64,000 nt of DNA, taken from positions 2,230,501 to 2,294,500 of the forward strand of contig NZ_AP023262.1 of NCBI RefSeq assembly GCF_016756615.1. Direction: 5' to 3'. Origin of the DNA: Mesorhizobium sp. L-8-3 (GTDB lineage Bacteria > Pseudomonadota > Alphaproteobacteria > Rhizobiales > Rhizobiaceae). The position numbers and the translations under genes were made by a program. Of the stretch, positions 56,869 to 64,000 are shown piece after piece. Below the pieces are notes generated by a model. The model worked only from the letters and a program-made list of their open reading frames with translations, did not search any database and had not been told where the DNA came from. Every line of letters starts with the position of its first letter. Positions within the stretch are counted from its first letter, which is position 1.

Positions 56869-57828
56869 ATGGAACATGAAGGCTATTACGCGACGCACAG
56901 CCTGATGAGCGATCCAGGCCGCCATGCCTCGCTGGTTGCCGCCCTGCCGGACGATGTCGGCGCGATCGCCGAGGCGCTGCAAGGCCTTTGCATCTACGAC
57001 GTGGTTGCCGAGCCATTCTACGGTTTCAGGGTGCCGTCGGAGCGGGCGGGGGAAATCCACCTGCGCGGCGTGGCGGATATGCTCGAGCGCATCGTCTCGC
57101 TCGACGCGAGACCGCTCTCGCAAGCGCGGCCGGTAGAAAAGCGCCTGGTGAGCCGCTGCCACCATTACGGGCTGCTGCTCGTGTCGATGCTGAGGAGCAC
57201 GGGAATTCCCGCGCGCCTGCGCGGCGGCTTCGCCGCCTATTTCAATGCGCCCTTCTTCGAGGATCATTGGGTAGCCGAATATTGGAAGGCCGACGAAGAC
57301 CGCTGGGTTCTCGCCGACGCCCAGCTCGACGCTGTGTGGTTGGCCAGGCTGCCCGGGATCGAGAAACCGCTCGACCTTTCCAGCGATCAGTTCGTGCTTG
57401 CCGCGGATGCGTGGCAGCAATGCCGCTCGGGCGCGGCCGATGCGACCAGGTTCGGCATCGGCTTCGCCAACCTGCGCGGGCTCTGGTTCATCACCGGCTC
57501 GCTGGTGCGCGATCTTGCGGCGCTCGAAAAGATGGAGATGCTGCCATGGGATGTCTGGGGCGTGCAGGCTGGAATCGATGCCGAACTCACCCCGAGCGAG
57601 CTCGCCTTCTACGATCGCCTCGCTGCCATGATGGCCGATCCGGATCGGAGGTTCACGGAGTTGCGCGAGTCCTACGATGCCGACGGGGGCCTGCGGGTGC
57701 CGCCGCTGGTCTTCAACGCCCTGACCGACCGGTCGGAGCCGATCCTACCGGACGGCGCGGGCACGCATCGTCAGGCTGTCGGAGGGCAGGGGCAGGCAGG
57801 AACCATGCAGGCGGACGCGATCATCTGA
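56869..57828 (+). CDS. Transglutaminase-like domain protein
   Basis: A 319-residue protein. The ATG at 56869 follows GGAGACGGTC; an ATG six codons earlier is less well placed. The centre carries a transglutaminase/protease-like core: [22 protein letters not shown] with the catalytic Cys, [11 protein letters not shown] with the His, and [10 protein letters not shown] with the Asp. The reaction is unknown; bacterial relatives are often cysteine proteases or peptide ligases. It overlaps the Sel1 gene end to end by 8 bp on the opposite strand. Confidence 0.85.
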   Translation: MEHEGYYATHSLMSDPGRHASLVAALPDDVGAIAEALQGLCIYDVVAEPFYGFRVPSERAGEIHLRGVADMLERIVSLDARPLSQARPVEKRLVSRCHHYGLLLVSMLRSTGIPARLRGGFAAYFNAPFFEDHWVAEYWKADEDRWVLADAQLDAVWLARLPGIEKPLDLSSDQFVLAADAWQQCRSGAADATRFGIGFANLRGLWFITGSLVRDLAALEKMEMLPWDVWGVQAGIDAELTPSELAFYDRLAAMMADPDRRFTELRESYDADGGLRVPPLVFNALTDRSEPILPDGAGTHRQAVGGQGQAGTMQADAII

Positions 57829-58768
57829 GCCGATTGGCGCGCACCACGGCGGTCTTGATCTCGGCGTCGGTCAAGCCGTTCATGAAGTCTTCCATCATGG
57901 GATCGACGAGGCCGGCCCGCTTGGCCAGGATGTACCAGGCTGCGGCGAAAGTCTCGTCGGGATCGGTCCCGATGCCGTTGAGATAGAGCTTCGCTACCCT
58001 GTTCTGGGCCGCGACATTGCCGCCCTCGGCCGCCCGCTTCAGCATGCGGAAGCCGCCTGCCTCATCCTTCTTTCCGCCGCGCCCCTGGACCATCCAGGTG
58101 CCAAGGTCGAGCTGGGCTGTGTCGTAATTCTGGCGGGCGGCGAGCTCCAGCCAGCGCCGCGCCGCGGCTTCATCCTTGGGCCGGCCGCCGATACCGCCGG
58201 CATCGATCTGGGACATGGCATATTGGGCGTCAGGCAGGCCGGCCTTGGCGGCGCGCTCATAGTAGATGACGGCTCGGGCCATGCCTTTCGGGCCGGGATC
58301 GCGGTCGACCAGCAACTGGGCGAAGTTGAACTGGGCCAGCGCGTTGCCCGCTTCGGCCGCGGCCTCCATCAGGGCGAAGGCGCCCTGCTTGTCCTTCTTC
58401 ACGAAGCGGCCGTCGAGCTGCAGCAGCGCATATTGGAACTGGGCTTCGGGCACGCCTTGTTCTGCGGCGCGCTGATACCATTTGGCCGCTTCCGCCTCGT
58501 CGCGGGCAACGCCGAGGCCTCGCGACAGGATTTCGGCGACGAGCGCCTGCGACGGCGCATCACCCTGCCTGGCCTTCTCCAGCGCGAGGTTGTAGGCGGT
58601 CTTGTAGAGGCCGCGCTGAAAAGCGCCGTAGGCCGGGTCGAGCTTCTTGGTGAAACGCTGCGGGTCGATCCTGTCCGCCGACGGCGCCGTCCGGTCGCCG
58701 TCCGTCGCATGGGCGACGGCGATGGCGGCGGCGAAGGCCAGGCCGGCTATCAGGAGGCGACGGGCCAC
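57821..58768 (-). CDS. Sel1-repeat protein, exported
   Basis: A 315-residue protein. A GTG at 58768 with AAGG seven bases upstream starts VARRLLIAGLAFAAAIAVAHA, a signal peptide, and lies 4 bases after the ThiE-like stop; an upstream ATG would sit inside that gene. The mature part has about six Sel1 repeats (AEAAKWYQRAAEQGVPEAQF, RAVIYYERAAKAGLPDAQYA, ARRWLELAARQNYDTAQLDL). Such solenoids scaffold protein complexes in the periplasm; partners are unknown. Confidence 0.88.
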   Translation of the reverse strand: MARRLLIAGLAFAAAIAVAHATDGDRTAPSADRIDPQRFTKKLDPAYGAFQRGLYKTAYNLALEKARQGDAPSQALVAEILSRGLGVARDEAEAAKWYQRAAEQGVPEAQFQYALLQLDGRFVKKDKQGAFALMEAAAEAGNALAQFNFAQLLVDRDPGPKGMARAVIYYERAAKAGLPDAQYAMSQIDAGGIGGRPKDEAAARRWLELAARQNYDTAQLDLGTWMVQGRGGKKDEAGGFRMLKRAAEGGNVAAQNRVAKLYLNGIGTDPDETFAAAWYILAKRAGLVDPMMEDFMNGLTDAEIKTAVVRANRLR

Positions 58769-58772
58769 CACG

Positions 58773-59426
58773 TCACCTTGCGAAACGTGGTGCTGCACGG
58801 TCGAGGATCGCATTGGCCTCCGCTACGGCGGAACCGGCATCCTCCCCGAAGACGGCACTCGACAGGGCGACGAATTCGGCACCCGTTGCCGCCACGGCCT
58901 CGACCGAGGCGACATCGGATCCCCCGAGCACAATACAGGGGATCTCGATCATCTCGGCCCACCAGCGGCCGAGCGCAAGATTTCGCGGGTGCGGCTCGGG
59001 CGTCTTGTCGTAGCCGAAACGGCCGAAGAACATGTAGTCCGGGCGCGTTTCGCCCAGCTCCAGCGCGTCGTCCCGCGTCTTCGCGCCGCCGGCGCCCACC
59101 ATCATCCTGCCCTGGAGACGTTCGATCGTCTCGGCCAGTTCATCCTTCCCGACCTCGAGATGGATCCCGTCCGCACGGACGCGACCGGCCACGCGGCTGT
59201 CGCCGGCGATCATCACCGCGACGCCCCTCTCTTGAGCCAGCGGTACGATTTTCTCGGCGAAAGCCTGGAAGCCTTCTTCGTCCATTCCGTATTGCGGCAG
59301 AATGAGCGACGCGACGTCACCGGCATCGAACGCGGCAGGCAGCGCCGCTATGAAACGCTCCGCGGCCGTCTCGGGCGGAGCGATCAGGACAAGGCGGCAA
59401 CGGTCGGGCAGGCTGGCTTCAGTCAT
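58773..59426 (-). CDS. ThiE-like protein (thiamine-phosphate-synthase fold)
   Basis: A 217-residue TIM-barrel protein of the ThiE/TenI family: VMIAGDSRVAGRVRADGIHL, MMVGAGGAKTRDDALELG, YMFFGRFG and CIVLGGSDVASVEAVAATGAEFVALSS (split around AVAA). Several residues of true ThiE are altered: the IND, HLGQxD and GPIFPTxTK blocks read IAGD, HLEVGKD and GRFGYDKTPEP. It may be a diverged paralogue with another substrate. It is coupled to the downstream Sel1 gene. Confidence 0.83.
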   Translation of the reverse strand: MTEASLPDRCRLVLIAPPETAAERFIAALPAAFDAGDVASLILPQYGMDEEGFQAFAEKIVPLAQERGVAVMIAGDSRVAGRVRADGIHLEVGKDELAETIERLQGRMMVGAGGAKTRDDALELGETRPDYMFFGRFGYDKTPEPHPRNLALGRWWAEMIEIPCIVLGGSDVASVEAVAATGAEFVALSSAVFGEDAGSAVAEANAILDRAAPRFAR

Positions 59427-59590
59427 CAGAGGCTATCCGGGCTTTGCCTATGCAGGCCGATCATGGTTGCATTGCGGCATAAAGTACCGGCGCTGCTTTG
59501 AACAGAGCGCCCTCCCCACATGAAAGCTCTCGCCAAGTCGGCGCCCAGGGGTTAGACCAGCAAGCTCCCGCCGTCGTTCCCCGCATTCGA

Positions 59591-60367
59591 ATGCCCGCAC
59601 TCCTTTCCGATCCCTGGTTCATGGCCGTCGCGGTCGCGGCGGTGATCCTGGTCGGCCTGTCGAAGGGCGGGCTGGGCGGCGCCATGGGCTTCGTCGGGGT
59701 GCCGATGATGGCGCTGGTAATGTCGCCGGTCCAGGCCGCGGCGATCCTGCTGCCGATCATGGTGCTGATGGACATCGTCTCGCTGTGGACCTGGCGTGGA
59801 AACTATCATCTGCCGACACTCAAGGCGATGCTGCCCGGTGCTATGCTCGGGATCGGCCTGGGCTGGCTGACAGCCGCGGTGGTCACGGTTCCGATGATCC
59901 GTTTCATCGTCGGCGTCGTCGCCATCGCCTTCGTCGGGCGCTGGATCTACCAGCAGTTTCGCCACGGTTCCGCCCATGTCGCAAAACCCCGTGCGCTCGT
60001 CGCGACCTTCTGGGGCACGGTGTCCGGCTTCACCAGCTTCGTCGCCCATGTCGGCGGTCCCCCGTTCCAGATGTATGCGCTTCCGCTGCGCCTGGAGCAG
60101 CGCATTTTCACCGGCACGAGCGTCATCTTCTTCGCCGTGACCAATGCGGTGAAGCTCGTTCCTTATTTCGCGCTCGGTCAGTTCGATGCGACCAACCTCA
60201 CCATCTCGGGCCTGCTCATGCCGGTGGCGCCGCTCGCCACGCTCGCCGGCGCCTGGATCGTGCGGCGCATGCGGCCCGACGTCTTTTATGCTTTCTCCTA
60301 CGCCACCGTGGGGCTGATTGCCCTCAAGCTTGTCTATGACGGAATCTTCGACCTTGTAACGCCGTGA
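59591..60367 (+). CDS. TauE/SafE-family permease
   Basis: A 258-residue membrane protein with about eight helices. Repeated family motifs are VGLSKGGLGGAMGFVGVPMM and FTSFVAHVGGPPFQMYALP. Such proteins export sulfite, sulfoacetate or related organosulfur anions. The start is uncertain: the ATG at 59591 begins the first helix region but has a weak ribosome site, and the frame is open upstream. Confidence 0.88.
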   Translation: MPALLSDPWFMAVAVAAVILVGLSKGGLGGAMGFVGVPMMALVMSPVQAAAILLPIMVLMDIVSLWTWRGNYHLPTLKAMLPGAMLGIGLGWLTAAVVTVPMIRFIVGVVAIAFVGRWIYQQFRHGSAHVAKPRALVATFWGTVSGFTSFVAHVGGPPFQMYALPLRLEQRIFTGTSVIFFAVTNAVKLVPYFALGQFDATNLTISGLLMPVAPLATLAGAWIVRRMRPDVFYAFSYATVGLIALKLVYDGIFDLVTP

Positions 60368-60393
60368 CCGGCGGCCGAATCTGTGGTCAAAGC

Positions 60394-60437
60394 CTGCGGC
60401 GCATCGCGTGAAGAAGGATTCACGCGATGCGCCGCAG
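60394..60437. repeat. Perfect 19-bp inverted repeat
   Basis: CTGCGGCGCATCGCGTGAA and its exact complement are separated by the 6-base loop GAAGGA, just after the TauE-type gene. The symmetry continues imperfectly outward (TCAA on the left, TTGA on the right). No U-run follows on the plus strand. It may be a transcript-end hairpin or a member of an intergenic repeat family. Confidence 0.8.
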
Positions 60438-60519
60438 ATTCTTGATTTGACGCATGTCTTTTTCCCGAAACCGCTGCACACTTTCGGGAGACATGCTTTG
60501 GGAGAAACGGGAGGACCGA

Positions 60520-62160
60520 ATGAGCAATCCATACGAGCAGGACCTCGACAGGCAGGGCGCCAACCACCAGCCTCTGACCCCGCTTACCTATATGGAGCGG
60601 GCGGCGAAGGTCTATCCCGATCACGTGGCCATAATCCATGGCGGCCGTCGCGTCAGCTACCGAGAGTTCTGGGAGCGGTCGCTGCGGCTCGCTTCCGCGC
60701 TCGCGGCACACGGGATCGGCAAGGGCGATACGGTCAGCGTGATGCTGTCGAACACGCCGCCCATGCTGGAGGCGCATTTCGGCGTGCCGATGGTGAAAGC
60801 GGTGCTTCACTCGCTCAATACCCGGCTCGACGCGGCGATCGTCGCATTCCAGCTCGACCACGCCGATTCGAAGATCCTGATTGTCGACCGCGAGTTCTCG
60901 GGCGTCGTCGCCGAGGCGCTGAAACTCGCCAGGGTCAAGCCGCTGGTCATCGATTTCGACGATCCCGAATATGCCGCCGACGCTCCTTATCCGAAGGGCG
61001 AGCGCATCGGCACCGTGGATTATGAGGATTTCATGGCGTCGGGCGAGCCTGGCCATCGATGGTCCATGCCCGACGACGAATGGGATGCGATCTCGCTCAA
61101 CTACACTTCCGGGACGACGGGCAATCCGAAGGGCGTGGTCTATCATCACCGGGGCGCCGCGCTGATGGCCTATGCCAACACGATCCACGCCGGCATGGGA
61201 AAACATGCAGTCTATCTCTGGACGCTGCCGATGTTCCATTGCAATGGCTGGTGCTTCCCATGGACGCTCGCGGTGCAGGCCGGCACGCATGTGTGCCTGC
61301 GCTGGGTGCGGGCCAAATCCATGTATGATGCGATCGCCGACCATGGGGTCACGCATCTCTGTGGCGCCCCGATCGTCATGGCCACGCTGATCAACGCGGC
61401 CGAAAGCGACAAGCGCATCTTCCCGCAGACGGTGACCTTCAACACCGCCGCCGCGCCGCCGCCCGAAGCCGTGCTCGCCGGCATGGCCGATGCCGGCTTC
61501 GCCGTCACCCATCTCTATGGATTGACCGAGACCTACGGCCCCGCCGTGGTCAATGAATGGCACTCCGGCTGGGATGCGCTGGACAAGGACCCGCGCACGG
61601 CGAAGAAGGCACGCCAGGGCGTGCGCTACGCTGCACTCGAGGGCCTGACCGTGATGGATCCGGAGACGATGACGGAAACCCCTGCCGACGGCGAGACGAT
61701 CGGCGAAGTGATGTTCCGCGGCAATATCGTCATGAAAGGCTATCTGAAGAACAAGCCGGCCACCGACGAGGCGTTTGCCGGCGGTTGGTTCCATTCGGGC
61801 GACCTCGGCGTGATGCATCCCGACGGCTATATCCAGCTCAAGGACCGGTCGAAGGACATCATCATCTCTGGCGGCGAGAACATCTCCTCGATCGAGGTGG
61901 AGGACGCGCTCTACAAGCATCCCGCCGTCGCTTCCTGCGGTGTGGTCGCGCGCGCCGACGAGAAATGGGGCGAGGTGCCGGTTGCCTATGTCGAACTGAA
62001 GCCGGGAGGATCGGCGACCGAAGCCGAGATCATGGAACACTGCCGCGGGCTGCTGGCGCGGTTCAAGGTGCCGAAGGCGGTGATCTTCGCGGAGATCCCC
62101 AAGACGTCGACCGGGAAGATCCAGAAATTCGTGCTGCGGCAGATGGCCAAGGAGTCATAG
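60520..62160 (+). CDS. AMP-forming acyl-CoA ligase (DmdB-like)
   Basis: A 546-residue enzyme of the adenylate-forming family. Core motifs are LNYTSGTTGNPKGVVYHHRG, LYGLTETYGPAVVNEW, WFHSGDLGVMHPDGY, KDIIISGGENISSIEVEDAL and the final PKTSTGKIQKFVLR with the catalytic Lys. GGGAGGACCGA precedes the ATG at 60520. The overall pattern is that of medium-chain and 3-methylthiopropionate-CoA ligases; the exact acid cannot be told from sequence. Confidence 0.92.
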   Translation: MSNPYEQDLDRQGANHQPLTPLTYMERAAKVYPDHVAIIHGGRRVSYREFWERSLRLASALAAHGIGKGDTVSVMLSNTPPMLEAHFGVPMVKAVLHSLNTRLDAAIVAFQLDHADSKILIVDREFSGVVAEALKLARVKPLVIDFDDPEYAADAPYPKGERIGTVDYEDFMASGEPGHRWSMPDDEWDAISLNYTSGTTGNPKGVVYHHRGAALMAYANTIHAGMGKHAVYLWTLPMFHCNGWCFPWTLAVQAGTHVCLRWVRAKSMYDAIADHGVTHLCGAPIVMATLINAAESDKRIFPQTVTFNTAAAPPPEAVLAGMADAGFAVTHLYGLTETYGPAVVNEWHSGWDALDKDPRTAKKARQGVRYAALEGLTVMDPETMTETPADGETIGEVMFRGNIVMKGYLKNKPATDEAFAGGWFHSGDLGVMHPDGYIQLKDRSKDIIISGGENISSIEVEDALYKHPAVASCGVVARADEKWGEVPVAYVELKPGGSATEAEIMEHCRGLLARFKVPKAVIFAEIPKTSTGKIQKFVLRQMAKES

Positions 62161-62525
62161 TGGCCGCACGTCCATCTGGGCGCACGAACGACGCGTTGAG
62201 ATCGACGCATCGCGCTCTCCCAAACTCACGGTTTCGGAAAGCGACGCCGCGGGGCACGCGGATGCTGTTTGCACGCGGCCGGCACGGCGAACCGGTTTGC
62301 CCGGCGAGGCGCAACCGCCTGGATGATCTTCCTTTCCTCCCTGCACCAACCGGAACCGACTGGCGGCGCGGCGAGATCGGCAGGCCTCGTGCATAAGACT
62401 GAGGCATTTGCCATGAGAGGCCTGTTTTCCAGCGAGCGCTAATATGACACTATCCGACCACGGACGGCGGTCGACGAGACGTCGAATCGTTCCCGTGGGG
62501 GTTCACAGGGCAATTGGGGGTTCTC
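62161..62525. other. 365-bp stretch without a supportable gene
   Basis: Short open frames exist on the minus strand but their compositions are Arg/Ala/Pro rich as expected of shadow frames, and none has a ribosome site or domain. The end of the stretch holds the promoter region and the GGGGG ribosome site of the following membrane-protein gene. Confidence 0.5.
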
Positions 62526-62903
62526 ATGAAAGGGGTAGCACGCAACTTCTTCGCTCTGGCCATCATCTACGCGATCTGCGGCATGGTGTTGGGCCTGAGC
62601 ATGGCGATCAGCCAGGATCACGGCCAGATGCCGGTCCACGCACACACGATGGTGGCGGGTTTCCTGATGTCGTCGGTGTTCGCATTCTTCTATCATCTGT
62701 TTCCGGCCGCTGCCGCGTCGCGGCTTGCACCTGTGCATTTCTGGCTGACGACGCTGAGCGGCATCGCGCTGCTCGTCTCGCTCTATTTCTTCCTCGCAGG
62801 GAATCCGGCGATCGAACCGGTCACGGCGATTGCCTCGGTCTTGTTCTTTGTGGGGATGCTGCTCTTCGCCTGGATCGCGCTTCCGGTCTTGCGGCGCGCC
62901 TGA
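62526..62903 (+). CDS. Small heme-copper-oxidase-like membrane protein
   Basis: A 125-residue protein with four membrane helices. AIIYAICGMVLGLSMAIS then GQMPVHAHTMVAGFLMSSVF and YHLFPAAAA resemble the first helices of heme-copper oxidase subunit I (NorB/cbb3 type), including the His of HAH that in those enzymes lies near heme. It is far too short to be an oxidase alone. The ATG at 62526 follows GGGGGTTCTC. Function unknown. Confidence 0.8.
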   Translation: MKGVARNFFALAIIYAICGMVLGLSMAISQDHGQMPVHAHTMVAGFLMSSVFAFFYHLFPAAAASRLAPVHFWLTTLSGIALLVSLYFFLAGNPAIEPVTAIASVLFFVGMLLFAWIALPVLRRA

Positions 62904-63021
62904 ATTGCCATACCGTGAGCTGCAACGAATCACGGTAACACAACCAACGGTAGGCGTAGCGCGTGCGATTGTACCCTAACGGGACAGATGTGAGGCGCTG
63001 GCTCAAAAATGGCGCATGCCG

Positions 63022-63036
63022 TTAACCCTTCATTAA
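63022..63036. promoter_or_regulatory. CtrA box 1
   Basis: TTAA-CCCTTCA-TTAA is a perfect TTAA-N7-TTAA CtrA recognition sequence; on the minus strand it extends to TTAA-N7-TTAAC. It lies about 30 bases before the likely start of the candidate small RNA, where CtrA activates transcription. Confidence 0.85.
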
Positions 63037-63055
63037 GCTTTACAGGTGTTTACTG

Positions 63056-63155
63056 TGTGCATCCAGTGATCTGGATTCTTACCGAGTGGTTGGAGCCACT
63101 CTGTTTGACGCCTCCCTGTTAAACTCCTGAGAGCCGCTTTTGCGGCTCTTTTTTT
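63056..63155 (+). ncRNA. Candidate trans-acting small RNA
   Basis: About 100 bases with three consecutive hairpins: ATCCAG-TGAT-CTGGAT (63061-63076), GAGTGG-N6-CCACTC (63084-63101) and a terminator hairpin. Between the second and third is an unpaired stretch with CCTCCC and CTCC, able to pair with Shine-Dalgarno sequences. A CtrA box sits at the -35 position. No open frame fits. The start is estimated from the box position. The architecture recalls conserved rhizobial small RNAs such as EcpR1, but identity is not shown. Confidence 0.62.
63129..63155 (+). terminator. Rho-independent terminator of the candidate small RNA
   Basis: AGAGCCGC-TTTT-GCGGCTCT is followed by seven or more T. It lies upstream of rcdA and more than 200 bp after the preceding gene, with a CtrA box before it, so it most likely ends a short independent transcript. 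Confidence 0.9.
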
Positions 63156-63181
63156 GTGTCCCGCGACCTGGGACAGCTGCA

Positions 63182-63196
63182 TTAACCCTTTGTTAA
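63182..63196. promoter_or_regulatory. CtrA box 2
   Basis: TTAA-CCCTTTG-TTAA, a second perfect TTAA-N7-TTAA match, lies after the terminator and 116 bases before the rcdA ATG, in position to control rcdA. Confidence 0.85.
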
Positions 63197-63312
63197 ACAT
63201 GCGCTTGCCTTCGATTGAGGCTTGGCGCATTTTTGAGGCTCGTAATATAGCTGCGGGGACCTGGACAGGGCCGGAACGGCCGGACGGGCATAGTAGTGCA
63301 GGGGCGTCAGAA

Positions 63313-63846
63313 ATGAATGAGCCGTCGATGAGCAGCGCGGTGACGATAAGCCTGGCCGAACGCCGGGTTTTCTCCAATTCCTTCAAGCCGTTGTACAATG
63401 AAGGCATGGGGCTGGTGGAGCAGGCCGCCGAGTATCTGGACGGCCAGGGGCGCAGTGACGCCAAGAAGCTGTCCCGACTTTCCGCGACGCTCTATGCGGC
63501 CGAATCGATGCGGCTGACCACAAGACTGATGCAGGTGGCTTCCTGGCTGCTCCTTCAGCGCGCCGCCAATTCGGGCGAGATGACCCGGGACCAGGTGGCA
63601 GCGGAAAAGGCGAAAGTGCGCCTGGATACCGCTTCGGCCAGCGAAAGCGCGGAAGGCTGGGTGGAACTGCCGGATGCGTTCCGCGATCTCGTCATTCGTT
63701 CGCTGCGCTTGCAAAGCCTCGTGCGGCGCATGGATGATGAAGTCTATGGCGGCAACGGCAACCTGCCGTCGCCGCACAGCCTGCGCCGGTCCAATCCGGT
63801 TTCCGATCAGATCACGCTTCTGAGCACGGCTTTCGGTCGCGGCTGA
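63313..63846 (+). CDS. rcdA: RcdA-like DUF1465 protein
   Basis: A 177-residue helical protein of the DUF1465 family, to which Caulobacter RcdA belongs. Blocks seen are SNSFKPLYNEGMGLVEQAAEYL (split around GMGL), LYAAESMRLTTRLMQVASWLLLQRA (split around QVAS), and DLVIRSLRLQSLVRRMD. RcdA is a ClpXP adaptor in the degradation of CtrA. The ATG at 63313 follows GGGGCGTCAGAA. Two CtrA boxes upstream suggest a feedback loop. Confidence 0.9.
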   Translation: MNEPSMSSAVTISLAERRVFSNSFKPLYNEGMGLVEQAAEYLDGQGRSDAKKLSRLSATLYAAESMRLTTRLMQVASWLLLQRAANSGEMTRDQVAAEKAKVRLDTASASESAEGWVELPDAFRDLVIRSLRLQSLVRRMDDEVYGGNGNLPSPHSLRRSNPVSDQITLLSTAFGRG

Positions 63847-64000
63847 TCAACCGCCGAAGGCTGCCGCGATGCCCTGGAACAACCGGTCGAAGACCGGCAA
63901 GGCGAGCAATGCCGACAGAACGATCAGGCCGAATGTGACGAGCCTGTAGGCGTTCTCGCTGGCGAGACCGAAGGCCCACCAGCCCGCGAGGATGCCGGCG
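63847..64000 (-). CDS. C-terminal part of a TauE/SafE-type permease
   Basis: Fifty codons before a TGA read through the window edge. The translation contains GWWAFGLASENAYRLVTFGL and LIVLSALLALPVFDRL, one or two membrane helices at the end of a protein. This resembles the C terminus of the sulfite-exporter-type permeases often found beside this locus in rhizobia. It converges on rcdA with no gap between the stop codons. Confidence 0.6.
   Translation of the reverse strand, partial: AGILAGWWAFGLASENAYRLVTFGLIVLSALLALPVFDRLFQGIAAAFGG

Noticed and set aside
62226..62414. Small minus-strand genes after the acyl-CoA ligase
   Set aside because: Several overlapping frames are open in this gap at once, none with a ribosome site or recognisable domain.

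Overview
The window is a GC-rich chromosomal segment from an alphaproteobacterium, most likely a Rhizobiales member of the Mesorhizobium/Phyllobacteriaceae type. The reasons are two perfect TTAA-N7-TTAA CtrA boxes in front of an rcdA-like gene, RIME-like palindromic intergenic repeats, a Ku/LigD end-joining locus, rhizobial-type CUT1 sugar ABC genes, and the general gene complement. This is inference from gene content; no marker gene was compared.

Layout. 1-625: end of a YceH-family gene. 663-5707 (minus): a periplasmic copper-handling cluster (His-rich protein, small lipoprotein, TolC-like lipoprotein, multicopper oxidase, cupredoxin, CusF-like protein, DUF411 protein). 6344-6508: RIME-like repeat. 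6634-17398 (minus): a nine-gene uronate/pectin-oligosaccharide operon (GH105 hydrolase, KduI, an unassigned 827-residue protein, ABC binding protein, two permeases, ATPase, KduD, esterase-like hydrolase) with a divergent LacI regulator at 17511. 18687: pepT. 20210-21913: a second RIME-like repeat split by a complete IS4-family element with an 11-bp target duplication. 21966-24176: exonuclease III, an alpha/beta hydrolase and a Phd-type addiction module. 24195-29987 (minus): DUF763, LigD, Ku and a BRCT/TPR protein, apparently one end-joining operon.

30137-34281: a broken gene remnant, a perfect palindrome and metH. 34678-40411 (minus): two MscS-type channels flanking a membrane ferredoxin-domain protein. 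40650: a chemoreceptor. 43906-43981: tRNA-Ala(CGC). 44125-46829: YggT, DUF167, and a DUF1772/NmrA pair under a divergent TetR regulator. 46946-49883: rpmE with its terminator, an ABC exporter and VapBC. 49994-56684: FAD oxidoreductase, DUF1304, a MotA/OmpA-like pair, hemolysin III, SuhB and EF-P. 56869-60367: transglutaminase-like protein, Sel1 protein, ThiE-like protein and TauE-type permease. 60520: acyl-CoA ligase. 62526: a small heme-copper-oxidase-like membrane protein. 63022-63846: CtrA boxes, a candidate small RNA with its own terminator, and rcdA. 63847-64000: the end of a second TauE-type gene.

The best leads for something undescribed are: the end-joining operon with its BRCT/MerR-like/TPR protein and DUF763 partner; the CtrA-boxed small RNA beside rcdA; the orphan 827-residue protein of the uronate operon; and the channel-ferredoxin-channel cluster. 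All functional calls come from reading motifs and neighbourhoods; no database search was run.
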